From Mycolicibacterium neworleansense (GTDB lineage: Bacteria; Actinomycetota; Actinomycetes; Mycobacteriales; Mycobacteriaceae), in assembly GCF_001245615.1 (NCBI RefSeq), contig NZ_CWKH01000003.1, forward strand, positions 744,001 to 808,000: a DNA stretch of 64,000 bases, written 5' to 3'. Under the pieces are notes generated by a model, which saw nothing but the letters and a program-made list of their open reading frames with translations, was not told the DNA's origin and did no database searches. The first letter of the stretch is position 1; every line of letters starts with the position of its first letter. The position numbers were made by a program, and so were the translations under genes. Below, in pieces: positions 47,095 to 55,726 of the stretch.

Positions 47095-47337
47095 TCAGCG
47101 GCGCACGGTGGGGCTGTGCCCGACACTGGACCGCGAACCTGGGTGGGCGGCCGGCGGACGGTTCTGCCTGAAGCTTCGACAGACACCCAGATTGCCACCC
47201 ACGCACGGCACCCCGTTGACCGTCGGCACGGGGCCACCGGACCGATTACCGGTCGGATCCAGGGCAGCCGGTTCCGCAGCGGCAGACGGCGCGAAGACCA
47301 CCGCCAGTGCGCAGACACCGATCACCATCCGGCGCAT
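47095..47337 (-). CDS. Small secreted protein
   Basis: Protein of 80 residues: signal peptide (residues 1-21, cleaved after SAAA-E), then a mature part PTVNGVPCVGGNLGVCRSF with two cysteines likely to form a disulphide, and a Pro/Arg-rich end. Similar short proteins of unknown function occur in mycobacteria. It lies 23 bp upstream of a secreted YdcF-like gene stop on the same strand. Confidence 0.65.
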   Translation of the reverse strand: MRRMVIGVCALAVVFAPSAAAEPAALDPTGNRSGGPVPTVNGVPCVGGNLGVCRSFRQNRPPAAHPGSRSSVGHSPTVRR

Positions 47338-47359
47338 ACCGGCAGCGTAACGCCGTCCG

Positions 47360-47929
47360 TCAGCCGATCGGTGTCAATGGGCTGAGCACATCCCGCACGA
47401 ACTGGGCGATGTTCACCGACGGATTGCCGTCCGGGAAGCTCACCGTGGCCAGCACATTGCCGCCGGCGTCGGCGAAGTTCTGGTCGGCGCGGCCCTGATG
47501 CGTCGACGAGGTCACCACGATGATGCCGGTCGCGCCCGCCTTCTTGGCCAGCGGAACGGAGAACTGCGCGTTCTGCACGGTGCTGTTCGCCCGGTCCTCG
47601 ACGATGATCCGGCTGGCCGGAAGACCAAGCATGACAAGTAGATTGCGCATCTGCGCGGCCTCGGTCTGACCGTTCTGCGGGTTGCCACCGGTGACGATCA
47701 CCGGTGCCTGTGGGAACGCCTGCGCGATGGCGAGGCCGGTCAGGGTGCGGTGATACAGGATGGCCCGCATCGAGCCGTCGGGCTTCAGCCCGTAGCCGAG
47801 GATGACGATGGCGGGCTTGGTGAAGTCCTTGCCTGCCACTGCCGGCGCGGCCTGTGCGGTCACCGGCGCGGCCGTCAGCGCGAAGGCACATGCCAGCGCG
47901 ACGACGAGCATCCTCAGCCGGTTACCCAA
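47360..47929 (-). CDS. Secreted YdcF/DUF218-family protein
   Basis: Protein of 189 residues with a signal peptide (residues about 1-27, ending AQAAPA). The DUF218 core is AIVILGYGLKPDGSMRAILYHRTL, VIVTGGNPQNGQTEAAQMRNLL and IIVEDRANSTVQNAQFS, as in ElyC/SanA/YdcF proteins linked to envelope maintenance. Acidic and Asn residues at the usual active-site positions are present. It is divergent from the DUF692 operon, 249 bp away. Confidence 0.88.
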   Translation of the reverse strand: MGNRLRMLVVALACAFALTAAPVTAQAAPAVAGKDFTKPAIVILGYGLKPDGSMRAILYHRTLTGLAIAQAFPQAPVIVTGGNPQNGQTEAAQMRNLLVMLGLPASRIIVEDRANSTVQNAQFSVPLAKKAGATGIIVVTSSTHQGRADQNFADAGGNVLATVSFPDGNPSVNIAQFVRDVLSPLTPIG

Positions 47930-48178
47930 TCTCAGCCCCCGATCGCTGCGACAACTGTGAATGTCGTTGTCAATGAGGTTGATGTTACCGATCTGGCCAA
48001 TGTGGCGTCGGAGTCCGCTGATCCGTTCCCGGACGATGGCACCGATTTTCCTCAGACAACGGCCACCAACTCCTCAGTGAGTCCTGTCCCGCACCGTGCA
48101 CGCTGGCTGAAAGTTGTGACCGGTAAGGGAATTGACGCAGGCAGGGTGATCTCAACCGAATACCAGGAGGTGACTGCG

Positions 48179-49084
48179 ATGCCGATCGAGGAGCTGATCG
48201 ACAGGTACGCGACGGCAATGCCGGCGACGGCCTACGGATATCTGGCCGCGCTGGCCACGACCGTGATCTTCGCGGTGGTGTGGCGGATCGCGACGACGCC
48301 GCGTCGGCGTGCGGCCACCGAACCGATCAGCCCGACCGAGCTGGCGTTCCTCCGGTCCGACATCGCCCCGGTGGTGACCGCACTGGCGGGCCTGCGCGCC
48401 GCCGGGCGGATCACCGGCGACAGACGGGTGGACCACAGCGTGCGTAGCCCGGAGGCCGACCGGTTCACCACACAGGTGCTCGAACGGGTCGCCGCCGACA
48501 CACAGCACACTGTGCCCGGCCTGTACGCCGCATCCGAGGATGACCTGGCCGTCTTGGAGGAGGAACTGAGCCGGCGGGGCCTGGTGCGAACCCGGGCCGA
48601 ACGGGCCCGCATGCGTTGGGGCACGGCACCGTCGATCATCATGACGGCGATCGGTATCGCCTACGCCGTGTACCTGGCAACTCAGTTGTCTGATCGCCCC
48701 GAGGACGCGGTGCCCCTCGTGGCCGTGGTGATCGCCACCGTCCTGTACGGCGCAGTGGTGCTGCCACACCTGTTGGGGGTGAATCGGCTGACCCGCGCGG
48801 GCCGTCGTCTGCTGGCCGCCCGGCAGAACGAACTGGCCTACCTGGAGCCGGCGAAGCGACCCGCCTTCGACACCTACGGCCCGGCTGCGGTGGCGATGTC
48901 GGTGGCTCTGTTCGGTACCGGCGCCCTGTGGGCCGTGGACGCCGGCTACTCGACCTCGGTGCAACTGGCCGGGGACTCCTCCGGCGGATCCGACGGTGGC
49001 GGCTGCGGCGCCTCGTGTGGCGGCGACGGTGGTGGTGGCGGCGGCTGCGGTGGCTGTGGCGGGTGCGGAGGTTGCGGCGGATGA
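48179..49084 (+). CDS. TIGR04222-like membrane protein with Cys/Gly tail
   Basis: Protein of 301 residues. It has one N-terminal membrane segment (about 17-39), a soluble region, then membrane segments around 158-178, 184-206 and 243-264. The last 30 residues are almost only Gly and Cys (six Cys: GGGC, GASC, GGGC, then three GGC units). This layout matches TIGR04222 proteins, whose low-complexity Cys/Gly tails I recall beside DUF692 genes. The ATG has AGGAGG eight bases upstream. The stop overlaps the next ATG (ATGA). Confidence 0.85.
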   Translation: MPIEELIDRYATAMPATAYGYLAALATTVIFAVVWRIATTPRRRAATEPISPTELAFLRSDIAPVVTALAGLRAAGRITGDRRVDHSVRSPEADRFTTQVLERVAADTQHTVPGLYAASEDDLAVLEEELSRRGLVRTRAERARMRWGTAPSIIMTAIGIAYAVYLATQLSDRPEDAVPLVAVVIATVLYGAVVLPHLLGVNRLTRAGRRLLAARQNELAYLEPAKRPAFDTYGPAAVAMSVALFGTGALWAVDAGYSTSVQLAGDSSGGSDGGGCGASCGGDGGGGGGCGGCGGCGGCGG

Positions 49085-49947
49085 GCGCCTCGGACCGTAC
49101 CGTGCCCGCGCTGGGCGATGTGGGCATCGGGTGGCGACGCGAGATCGCCGGCGTGGTTGCCGATCTGCGGCCCGGGTTCTGCGAGGTGATCGCCGAGTCG
49201 ATGCCGATGCGTCGCCGTCGAGTCCACCCGGACCCGGCACTGGCGGAACTTGTCGCCCGCGGCGTCCCGGTCATCCCGCACGGTGTCGCACTCTCGCTGG
49301 GCGGTGCAGAACCCGTGCAGCCCAAGCGGGTCCGGCGGCTGGCGGCATGCGTACAGGCGCTCGGCGCTCCGCTGGTCAGCGAGCACATCGCCTTTGTCCG
49401 GGCCGGCGGGATCGAGGCCGGGCATCTGCTGCCGGTGCCCCGCACGCGGGAGGCACTCGACGTGCTGGCCGCCAACATCGGGCGCACCCGGCGCGAACTG
49501 CCGGTGCCACTGGCACTGGAGAACATCGCGTCGTTCGTGGAGTGGCCGGAGTCAGATCTGACCGAGTCGGAGTTCCTCACCGAGTTGGTGGAGCGCACCG
49601 GTGTGCTGCTCGTGCTCGACGTGGCCAACGTGTACGCCAATGCCCGCAACCGCGGCCGCGATCCGCTGCGGGAGTTGGCGCGGTTGCCGGTCGAGCAGGT
49701 GGCCTACAGCCACGTCGCGGGCGGCCGCGATGGCGAGGATTTCTACCATGACACCCACACGGAGCGGACGCCGGCGGAGGTGTTGGACCTGGTCACCGCG
49801 CTGCGGGAGCGGGTGGACACCCCGTTCATGCTGGAGCGTGACGGCCGGTTCCCGCCCGCCGCAGAGCTTTTCGACGAGCTCGACGCGATCGCCGCGGCGG
49901 CGGGAGCCGCGTCGATCACCCCCGACGCACGAAAGGTGTGGGCATGA
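49081..49947 (+). CDS. DUF692/MNIO-family multinuclear iron enzyme
   Basis: TIM-barrel protein of 288 residues of the MbnB/TglH/BufB superfamily, whose characterised members oxidatively modify cysteine in peptides using two or three iron ions. Candidate metal ligands are H67 (PHGVALSLGG), H102 (SEHIAF), E147/N148 (LENIASF), D180 and N183 (LDVANVY), H211 (YSHVAGG), D224/H226 (DTHT) and E252 (MLERDG). The usual second Asn of LDVNN is Ala, and the usual NHG is NRG. It overlaps genes on both sides. Confidence 0.93.
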   Translation: MSASDRTVPALGDVGIGWRREIAGVVADLRPGFCEVIAESMPMRRRRVHPDPALAELVARGVPVIPHGVALSLGGAEPVQPKRVRRLAACVQALGAPLVSEHIAFVRAGGIEAGHLLPVPRTREALDVLAANIGRTRRELPVPLALENIASFVEWPESDLTESEFLTELVERTGVLLVLDVANVYANARNRGRDPLRELARLPVEQVAYSHVAGGRDGEDFYHDTHTERTPAEVLDLVTALRERVDTPFMLERDGRFPPAAELFDELDAIAAAAGAASITPDARKVWA

Positions 49948-50159
49948 GTGAGACGTTGGCTCAGCGGCAAGCCGCTCTGGTCCGCGCCCTGGTGGCCGGT
50001 GGCACGGTACCGCCGGGCTTGGATCCGGCCGCGGTGGCCGCGGCCGGCGAGGTGTGCCGCCACAAGCGGGATGCGCACGTCGACGCTGTCAGGCGGCGCC
50101 GGTGGTCGCCGGATTACCGGCGCCGCCTGACCCGCATGACACGATGGTCCGATGACTGA
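49944..50159 (+). CDS. 71-aa protein, candidate partner of the MNIO enzyme
   Basis: Small basic protein beginning [20 protein letters not shown]. The N-terminal half resembles the helical start of DUF2063/BufC-MbnC partner proteins, but it is too short for a full partner domain. A conserved-looking Arg cluster ([15 protein letters not shown]) ends the chain. The ATG overlaps the DUF692 stop, and its own stop overlaps the L,D-transpeptidase start, which supports a real gene in one operon. The function is inferred from location only. Confidence 0.75.
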   Translation: MSETLAQRQAALVRALVAGGTVPPGLDPAAVAAAGEVCRHKRDAHVDAVRRRRWSPDYRRRLTRMTRWSDD

Positions 50160-50973
50160 GTGGACGAGGGGCAGGCTTTTCCGCGCTTTGCGGGCAGCCG
50201 GGGCGGCCTCCATGGTGGGTTGTGCGTTGTTATTGGGCGCCGGTGCCGCACAAGCAGATCCGGCACCGTTCGAGCCGCCGAGGCTCGTCCCCGCCGACGG
50301 CTCGACCGTCGGTGTGGCCCAGCCGATCATCATCAACTTCCCCGGGCCGGTCGAGGACGCCGGTGCCACCGAGAACGCCATCCATGTCTCGTCGGTGCCG
50401 GAAGTTCCCGGCAAGTTCTACTGGATCACCCCGACGCAACTGCGTTGGCGTCCGCTGAGCTTCTGGCCCGCCCACACCTCGGTCACCGTCGATGCCGCGG
50501 GCACCGTGTCCAACTTCAACACCGGGGACACGCTGGTGGCCACGGCCAACGACACCACCCACCAACTGACCGTCACCCGCAACGGGACGGTGGAGAAAAC
50601 CATCCCGATGTCGATGGGCATGGCATCCGGCGGCCACCAGACTCCGAACGGCACCTTCTACGTTCAGGAGAAGATGCCCTCGGTGGTGATGGATTCGTCG
50701 ACCTATGGCGTCCCGGTCAACTCGCCCAACGGATACAAGTTGACGGTCGATCTGGCCGTCCGGTTCGACGACAGCGGCGACTTCGTCCACAGCGCTCCGT
50801 GGTCGGTTTCCGATCAGGGCAAGCGCAACGTCAGTCACGGCTGCATCAACATCAGCCCGGCCAACGCGAAGTGGTTCTTCGACAACTTCCGCCCCGGCGA
50901 TCCCATCATCGTGCAGAACTCCACCGGCGGTACCTACACCCGCTACGACGGCTCCAACGATTGGCAGATCTAG
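50152..50973 (+). CDS. L,D-transpeptidase (secreted)
   Basis: Protein of 273 residues. Signal peptide (residues about 10-34, ending GAAQA), an Ig-like domain (about 40-125) and a YkuD catalytic domain with HGCINIS near residues 228-234 holding the nucleophilic Cys. Such enzymes make 3-3 cross-links in mycobacterial peptidoglycan. It overlaps the 71-aa gene by 8 bp and so belongs to the DUF692 operon. It resembles LdtMt1/LdtMt3-type proteins by length. Confidence 0.95.
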   Translation: MTEWTRGRLFRALRAAGAASMVGCALLLGAGAAQADPAPFEPPRLVPADGSTVGVAQPIIINFPGPVEDAGATENAIHVSSVPEVPGKFYWITPTQLRWRPLSFWPAHTSVTVDAAGTVSNFNTGDTLVATANDTTHQLTVTRNGTVEKTIPMSMGMASGGHQTPNGTFYVQEKMPSVVMDSSTYGVPVNSPNGYKLTVDLAVRFDDSGDFVHSAPWSVSDQGKRNVSHGCINISPANAKWFFDNFRPGDPIIVQNSTGGTYTRYDGSNDWQI

Positions 50974-51104
50974 ACCTCGAGACCGCCGGAGTCGGTGGTG
51001 CCGTCGCGGGCGCTGCCGACTTCCGAGGTCTCTCGCCGGCGCCAGAGAGAAGGAAGGTCTTCAGCCGCAACGTGCGCGAGCTGCGCCTCCTATGTCTGGG
51101 CGGG

Positions 51105-52040
51105 TTAATCCCAGAACGGTGGGCGGCCTTGTTGAATCCACGTTTTCCAGGTTTGTTCCCAGGCTTGGGGGTCGATGCTGGGCAGGTTGGTGACGGAGAG
51201 GTTGGTCAGGTTGGGTGCGGTGAGCACGGGACGGGTGTCGGACAGGTTTTTGAGGTCGTCGATGATGAGGTCGGTTAGGTCGGTCAGCGCGCTCATGTCG
51301 GGGAGGTTGGTGACCTCGCGTAGGTGGTAGAGGTGTAGGTGGCGCAGGCTGGTGACTTGGGAGACGGGGCTGAGGTCGGACAATGCTCCAACTTTGAAGA
51401 ACGACAGTTTCTCCACCTGGGTGTCGGCCAGGGCGCTGATGTCGGTGATGCTGCCGCGGTTCATGTAGAAGGTGCGCAAGCCGGCCGGTAGGAAGTCGAG
51501 GCCGGGGAGTTTGCGGGCGTATCCCAGGCTCAAGGTGGTCAGGTTAGGCAGCGTTTTGAGGGTGTCGAGGTCGCGGACTTGGCCGTCGAGCATCAGATAG
51601 TCGAGCCCGGCGAGTTCCCCGATCGGCGCGGCTGATAGCCGTGCCGGGCTTTTGAAGATCTGCAGCCATGTGCAGGCCTTCAGGTGTTGCAGTCCGTCAA
51701 GGGATTTCAGATAGAACAGATTGCAGGCGAATCGCTGCAGGCTCGGGAAGAACCGCAGAAACTCCAGATCGGTGATCGGGCGCTCAACGAATGAGCGGGA
51801 ACTCCACTCTGGCGTTTCAAGCTGTGACACATAGACTTTTTTGTCGGGATAATCAGTGATGAATTCGGCGACTGTGCGGAAGTCGTCGTCGGTGAGGGGC
51901 TCATCGATCGCAACCCCTGGCGACTCCGGCGACAATGGCGCCAGCATCTCAGCCGTGAGCGGCGAGGAGACGTCGCGGTAGCTTTCCGTGCTGTCTGGAC
52001 GATGCTCGTTGCCCACCCGGGCTCCCTTCGACTGATGCAC
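51105..52040 (-). CDS. Leucine-rich-repeat protein, possible immunity factor
   Basis: Protein of 311 residues. After an unstructured N-terminus (about 75 residues) there are about eight degenerate leucine-rich repeats from residue 85 to 290 (LEFLRFFPSLQRFAC, LKSLDGLQHL, LDTLKTLPNLTTLSL, LTDLTDLIIDDLKNL). There is no signal peptide. It lies 98 bp downstream of a Hint-HNH toxin gene on the same strand, the usual position of an immunity gene. No known immunity motif is visible. Confidence 0.8.
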   Translation of the reverse strand: MHQSKGARVGNEHRPDSTESYRDVSSPLTAEMLAPLSPESPGVAIDEPLTDDDFRTVAEFITDYPDKKVYVSQLETPEWSSRSFVERPITDLEFLRFFPSLQRFACNLFYLKSLDGLQHLKACTWLQIFKSPARLSAAPIGELAGLDYLMLDGQVRDLDTLKTLPNLTTLSLGYARKLPGLDFLPAGLRTFYMNRGSITDISALADTQVEKLSFFKVGALSDLSPVSQVTSLRHLHLYHLREVTNLPDMSALTDLTDLIIDDLKNLSDTRPVLTAPNLTNLSVTNLPSIDPQAWEQTWKTWIQQGRPPFWD

Positions 52041-52137
52041 TCGTGGTCCGTCCTCGTAGCGTCGGCGGGCCTGGGGCCAAGATAACCCCGAGGCCTCACG
52101 ACTCGCTTGTATCGGGCGTTACGCCACCGATTGCGCG

Positions 52138-54606
52138 CTACTTCGGTTTGTTATGGTGCTTTTTGCTTTTTTTGTTTTTCTTCTTCTTTTTGTCTTTCTT
52201 CTTTTTCTTGTCAGCCTTTTTCTTGCCGTCCTTCTTTTTTCCACTGTCACGGGATTTGCCGGTGGCCGACGCCGTCTCTTGGGCTCGGTCGTTACGTGCT
52301 GCGGCTTGCGGACGAAGATTGGGTGAGTGGATCACACCGTCCGGCGGCTCACCGTGCTGTCGGACGTACTGCTGAATTATCCTTCTCGAGTCTCGGCCGA
52401 CATCTTCTTGGACGGCTGCCCATTCTTCGGGCGATTTGTCGCTCTTGCCGGCGGGGCCGTTGCATCGAGCACAGAGAATCTTGGTGTCTTCACCGTTCCT
52501 ACCGCCGGTGCCGCCCTGCGATTTCGGTTGGGTGTCGTGGTCGAACTGAGCACGGTTCGGCGGAATCTTGTCTCCCCGTACTGTCTTGCCTTCCTGGCGG
52601 TAGACCCGTTGGGCGCAGTGCGGATTTTCGCAGCGCAGGTTACCGTCGGGGCTCTTGGATACCCGGTCGGCGGTGACCTGGTCCTTGGTTTTCGGCGCGA
52701 TGTCCTTGCCGGTGGTATCGGGTTTTGGCTTAGCGGCGTCGGGAACCGGAAGGTCGGGGCCGGCTGGGCAGTTGTGGACCAGGACTGGGGCGGCTGGGGT
52801 GGTGACGTAGAAGGTGTGGGTGGTCTCGATGGTGAGGTCCCACATGTCAGCGTCACCGGCCACCGGGGTGGTCATCTCGACCTGTGCGACAACACCGTTG
52901 GGTGTGTAGAGGGCGTCGCCGGGCTGGAGGTCTTGGGCATCGGTCCAGCCGGGCCCATACGCCTGGGTGGGTGTCGTGGTGGCCGCGAGAGCACTGGCCG
53001 TGTTGTGGAGGCGGGTGGGGCTGTAGAACGGGTGGCCGCTGGTGGTGTTGATGACCGCAGAAACACCGGCAGTGTTGGTGATGGCCAGGTCGAGCAGGTC
53101 GGTGTCGTGGTTGACCAGCACCGCCTGCACAGTCTGCGGTCCGGACCGACCCGAGAAGGGGTCGGTGGACCACACCAGGTCACCGACGCCGAGTTGGCTG
53201 ATGGATCGACTGGTCCCATCGGCGAGCAGTACCTGCGTGTCCGGGGTGAACGACTGCCCCGCACACGGGATCTCAGCGGGCTTGGCCGCGGGCGGGGCAT
53301 TGGGCGATTTTGGCGAAACCCCTGGTGTCACTGGCGGTTTCGCGGTGCCGGCAGCTGCTACTTGATCGGCCAACTGGGCGGGTGGGGTGGGTGCGGTCTT
53401 GGCGACGTCCACGACATCGTCGGCGTGCTTGGCCAGTTGTTCGACGGCCAGCTCGGCGCCTTCCTTGACGACCTTTTTGGCCGCGCCCTGCGGGGTGACC
53501 ATCGATGCGGCGCCCAGCACGTCCGAGGCGATACCGAGGGCTTGGTTGTCGGGCAGTGCGGCCGCGGCGATGTCCACGGCGGCACTGGAGATGTTGACGG
53601 TGGCCGAGGCGATCATGGCCGCACCTGCCGGGCCACCGACACCGGTCACCGCCAACGCGACACCGCCCACCAGCATGGCCGATTCCAGCGGGTTCTCCTT
53701 GACGAACCCGCCCACGGCTTTCGCCCCCGAGACGGTGGCCGAGGCGGCGGTCTTGGCCATCGACATCCCGGTGTCAGCCAGTGAGCTGACGGTATCGGTA
53801 AACGAGTCAAGGAATCCTTGGGGCAGCGGTGCGCCGCCGGCACCACCCAGGTGCAGCGGCGGATCGACATAGACCGGCCACATGGTGTCGGGGCGGGGGT
53901 CGATGACCTCGGCCAACACATACAGCTGCGGGGCCAGCTGCTTGACCACATACGAACTCGGGACGAGTTTCCCGGTGGCGTCGCGGGTTTCGGCCGGAGA
54001 GAACATGCCGATCGTTTCGGCGGCTGGGGTCGCCCGATTGATGGTCAGATAGCCGTTGGTGTGGGCCAACATCACGGTGTCGGCCGGAGTCCGCACGAAG
54101 GTGGTCACCATCCGCGGCCCGGCCGGATCACCGATCCGGGCCACCGTGCGGATGCCGGTGGCGGTGTTCTCAGCCAACATGTCGAAGCCGGCACCGGCAT
54201 TCGGATACACGACCTGTCCACCCGGAGTGTGCTCGGCAGCTCCCAAACCACCCGGCAGCACGATCTGCACCGGACCGGCCGCTGTCTGCGAGGTCAGGCC
54301 GGCCACCGGCTGATCAGGTAAACCCGCGCGGCGCCGCTCGGGCGACACTTTCAGATCCGAGCCGACCGCCGATTCGGTGAACGCGCCGACCGCGGCCTCG
54401 GCGAACCCCTGCGCCGCTGACACCGTCCGCATCACCTGATCGGCCTGCCGCGACGGTGCCGGTGCGATCAGGTGCAGGCCGCCGACGGTGACCGCCACCG
54501 CGCACAGCACCGCCAGCCAGCGCACCGGCCACCTCAACCATATGATTTGCTGATGCTCGTGCAGGAAGTTTCCTGCGCCCAGTCTGCGGCGTCGGTGTCC
54601 ATGCAT
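52138..54606 (-). CDS. Polymorphic toxin: Hint domain plus HNH nuclease with Lys tail
   Basis: Protein of 822 residues. A single N-terminal membrane segment (residues about 28-48) is followed by a region of unclear fold (50-420). A Hint domain (about 452-615) starts CAGQSFTPDTQVLLADG and ends VLVHNC, with NTTSGHPF inside. An HNH-type nuclease (about 655-740) has RCENPHC, FDHDTQPKSQGG and ILCARCN motifs. The chain ends in about 35 residues that are mostly Lys, read from a pyrimidine-rich plus strand at 52140-52255. It is a predicted pretoxin whose nuclease is released by Hint cleavage. Confidence 0.88.
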   Translation of the reverse strand: MHGHRRRRLGAGNFLHEHQQIIWLRWPVRWLAVLCAVAVTVGGLHLIAPAPSRQADQVMRTVSAAQGFAEAAVGAFTESAVGSDLKVSPERRRAGLPDQPVAGLTSQTAAGPVQIVLPGGLGAAEHTPGGQVVYPNAGAGFDMLAENTATGIRTVARIGDPAGPRMVTTFVRTPADTVMLAHTNGYLTINRATPAAETIGMFSPAETRDATGKLVPSSYVVKQLAPQLYVLAEVIDPRPDTMWPVYVDPPLHLGGAGGAPLPQGFLDSFTDTVSSLADTGMSMAKTAASATVSGAKAVGGFVKENPLESAMLVGGVALAVTGVGGPAGAAMIASATVNISSAAVDIAAAALPDNQALGIASDVLGAASMVTPQGAAKKVVKEGAELAVEQLAKHADDVVDVAKTAPTPPAQLADQVAAAGTAKPPVTPGVSPKSPNAPPAAKPAEIPCAGQSFTPDTQVLLADGTSRSISQLGVGDLVWSTDPFSGRSGPQTVQAVLVNHDTDLLDLAITNTAGVSAVINTTSGHPFYSPTRLHNTASALAATTTPTQAYGPGWTDAQDLQPGDALYTPNGVVAQVEMTTPVAGDADMWDLTIETTHTFYVTTPAAPVLVHNCPAGPDLPVPDAAKPKPDTTGKDIAPKTKDQVTADRVSKSPDGNLRCENPHCAQRVYRQEGKTVRGDKIPPNRAQFDHDTQPKSQGGTGGRNGEDTKILCARCNGPAGKSDKSPEEWAAVQEDVGRDSRRIIQQYVRQHGEPPDGVIHSPNLRPQAAARNDRAQETASATGKSRDSGKKKDGKKKADKKKKKDKKKKKNKKSKKHHNKPK

Positions 54607-55258
54607 TCGATCCCCCGATCAGCAACGAACACGCAACGGTAGCCAGCTACGTGTTATCCGATGGCACGGACTGTAAGCAACGCGATCAACAAACGTCAAC
54701 TACCTCGAGTAATAAAGCACAAACGTCGGTCGATCTCCGCATCCTCTTCCCTCCTAGCAAATATCTATCCGCCCTCCGTCAGCTACCAGTCTTTGGCCCC
54801 CGAGCCAATCCTCAGATAGTTGCTCACGGCGTCGGTTTGATGTTGCTCACATTGATGCGCACTGGCGGTCCGGCCCCAGCGGGGAGTCGATCGCCACCGC
54901 CCGGCCGGAGCCAATCTCGGCCTTCCGGGGCGATTCCCAGCGGGTCTGTTGCGCGGCGCCCAGCTGGGAACTCAGGGTGTCTTCGGCGGCACTAATTCCT
55001 CACCACCGCGGCGCCGAACGACGTCGCACGCTTCGACGACAACACCGGCGCGTACACGCTCGAACGCGACCGATGCTCCGAATCCCGTTTCCGCCCAGTG
55101 AAACAAGGATCCCGGCTTCACCTTGCGCACCTACGCGCACAGTACGAACGATGCTCTCGCCGACGCGGCGGCCATGATCGGCTCGATCACGACCGGGAGG
55201 AAAAAGAACAGCGAAGTGACTGAGCAGACGCGAGGTGGGATGACACAGATCCAGATAC
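54607..55258. other. Intergenic region between toxin gene and tRNA-Phe
   Basis: About 650 bp without a convincing gene. Base composition is lower in GC and patchy (for example GTGTTATCCGATGGCACGG at the left). It separates the toxin gene start from the tRNA-Phe terminator. I see no attachment-site duplication, CRISPR or RNA motif. Confidence 0.6.
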
Positions 55259-55285
55259 AGAAAAACCCACCGTCGCCAGTGGGTT
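55259..55285 (-). terminator. Intrinsic terminator after tRNA-Phe
   Basis: On the minus strand the 7-bp stem AACCCAC/GTGGGTT with an 8-nt loop is followed by a run of five U, a classical rho-independent terminator. It ends the Glu-Asp-Phe tRNA transcript. Confidence 0.85.
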
Positions 55286-55292
55286 CTCTCAG

Positions 55293-55366
55293 TGGCCAGG
55301 GCCGGGATCGAACCGGCGACCTTCCGCTTTTCAGGCGGACGCTCGTACCAACTGAGCTACCTGGCC
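55293..55366 (-). tRNA. tRNA-Phe (GAA)
   Basis: Minus-strand cloverleaf beginning GGCCAGGTAGCTCAG and ending GGTTCGATCCCGGCCCTGGCC plus discriminator A. The anticodon loop CTGAAAA gives anticodon GAA. It is the last of three tRNAs in the same orientation. Confidence 0.95.
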
Positions 55367-55410
55367 GGAAGGCACCGGCTCTTGCAAACCGAACTGCCTC
55401 GCCGTGATGG

Positions 55411-55484
55411 CGACCCTGACGGGACTCGAACCCGCGACCTCCGCCGTGACAGGGCGGCGCGCTAACCAACTGCGCCACAGGGCC
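55411..55484 (-). tRNA. tRNA-Asp (GTC)
   Basis: Minus-strand cloverleaf beginning GGCCCTGTGGCGCAG with T-arm GGGTTCGAGTCCC and anticodon loop CTGTCAC (GTC). It is the middle tRNA of the cluster. Confidence 0.95.
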
Positions 55485-55520
55485 TTGCTTTCCTGCGTTG
55501 CTCCGCGTTGCCGCGTTGCG

Positions 55521-55593
55521 TACCCCCAACGGGATTCGAACCCGTGCTACCGCCGTGAAAGGGCGGCGTCCTAGGCCACTAGACGATGGGGGC
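55521..55593 (-). tRNA. tRNA-Glu (TTC)
   Basis: Minus-strand cloverleaf beginning GCCCCCATCGTCTAG with T-arm GGGTTCGAATCCC and anticodon loop CTTTCAC (TTC). It is the first tRNA of the minus-strand transcript. Confidence 0.95.
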
Positions 55594-55726
55594 CTAATCC
55601 GAATCTCTCCGGGGTGTTCACAACGTGTCCGTTGGGAGCTTCGATAGCTTAGGGTACGGATGCCCAAATCTTCAAACCCGGTGGTCGCAACACTAATTTC
55701 TCCCATCTTGTACCCTGTCTTCTCGC

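Noticed and set aside
52327..53784. Plus-strand open frame opposite the Hint-HNH toxin gene
   Set aside because: The minus-strand protein has Hint and HNH motifs; the opposite frame is Gly/Val/Arg-rich without motifs.
54607..55258. Small gene in the gap before tRNA-Phe
   Set aside because: Short open frames here have no plausible ribosome binding site, no recognisable protein pattern, and poor codon composition.
51105..55366. Genomic island integrated at tRNA-Phe, carrying the toxin and LRR genes
   Set aside because: The location at the 3' end of tRNA-Phe is suggestive, but I found no second copy of the tRNA end and no integrase gene in the window.
55131..55706. Minus-strand open frame of about 190 codons through the tRNA cluster
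   Set aside because: It consists of translated tRNA sequence; three cloverleaf structures explain the region.
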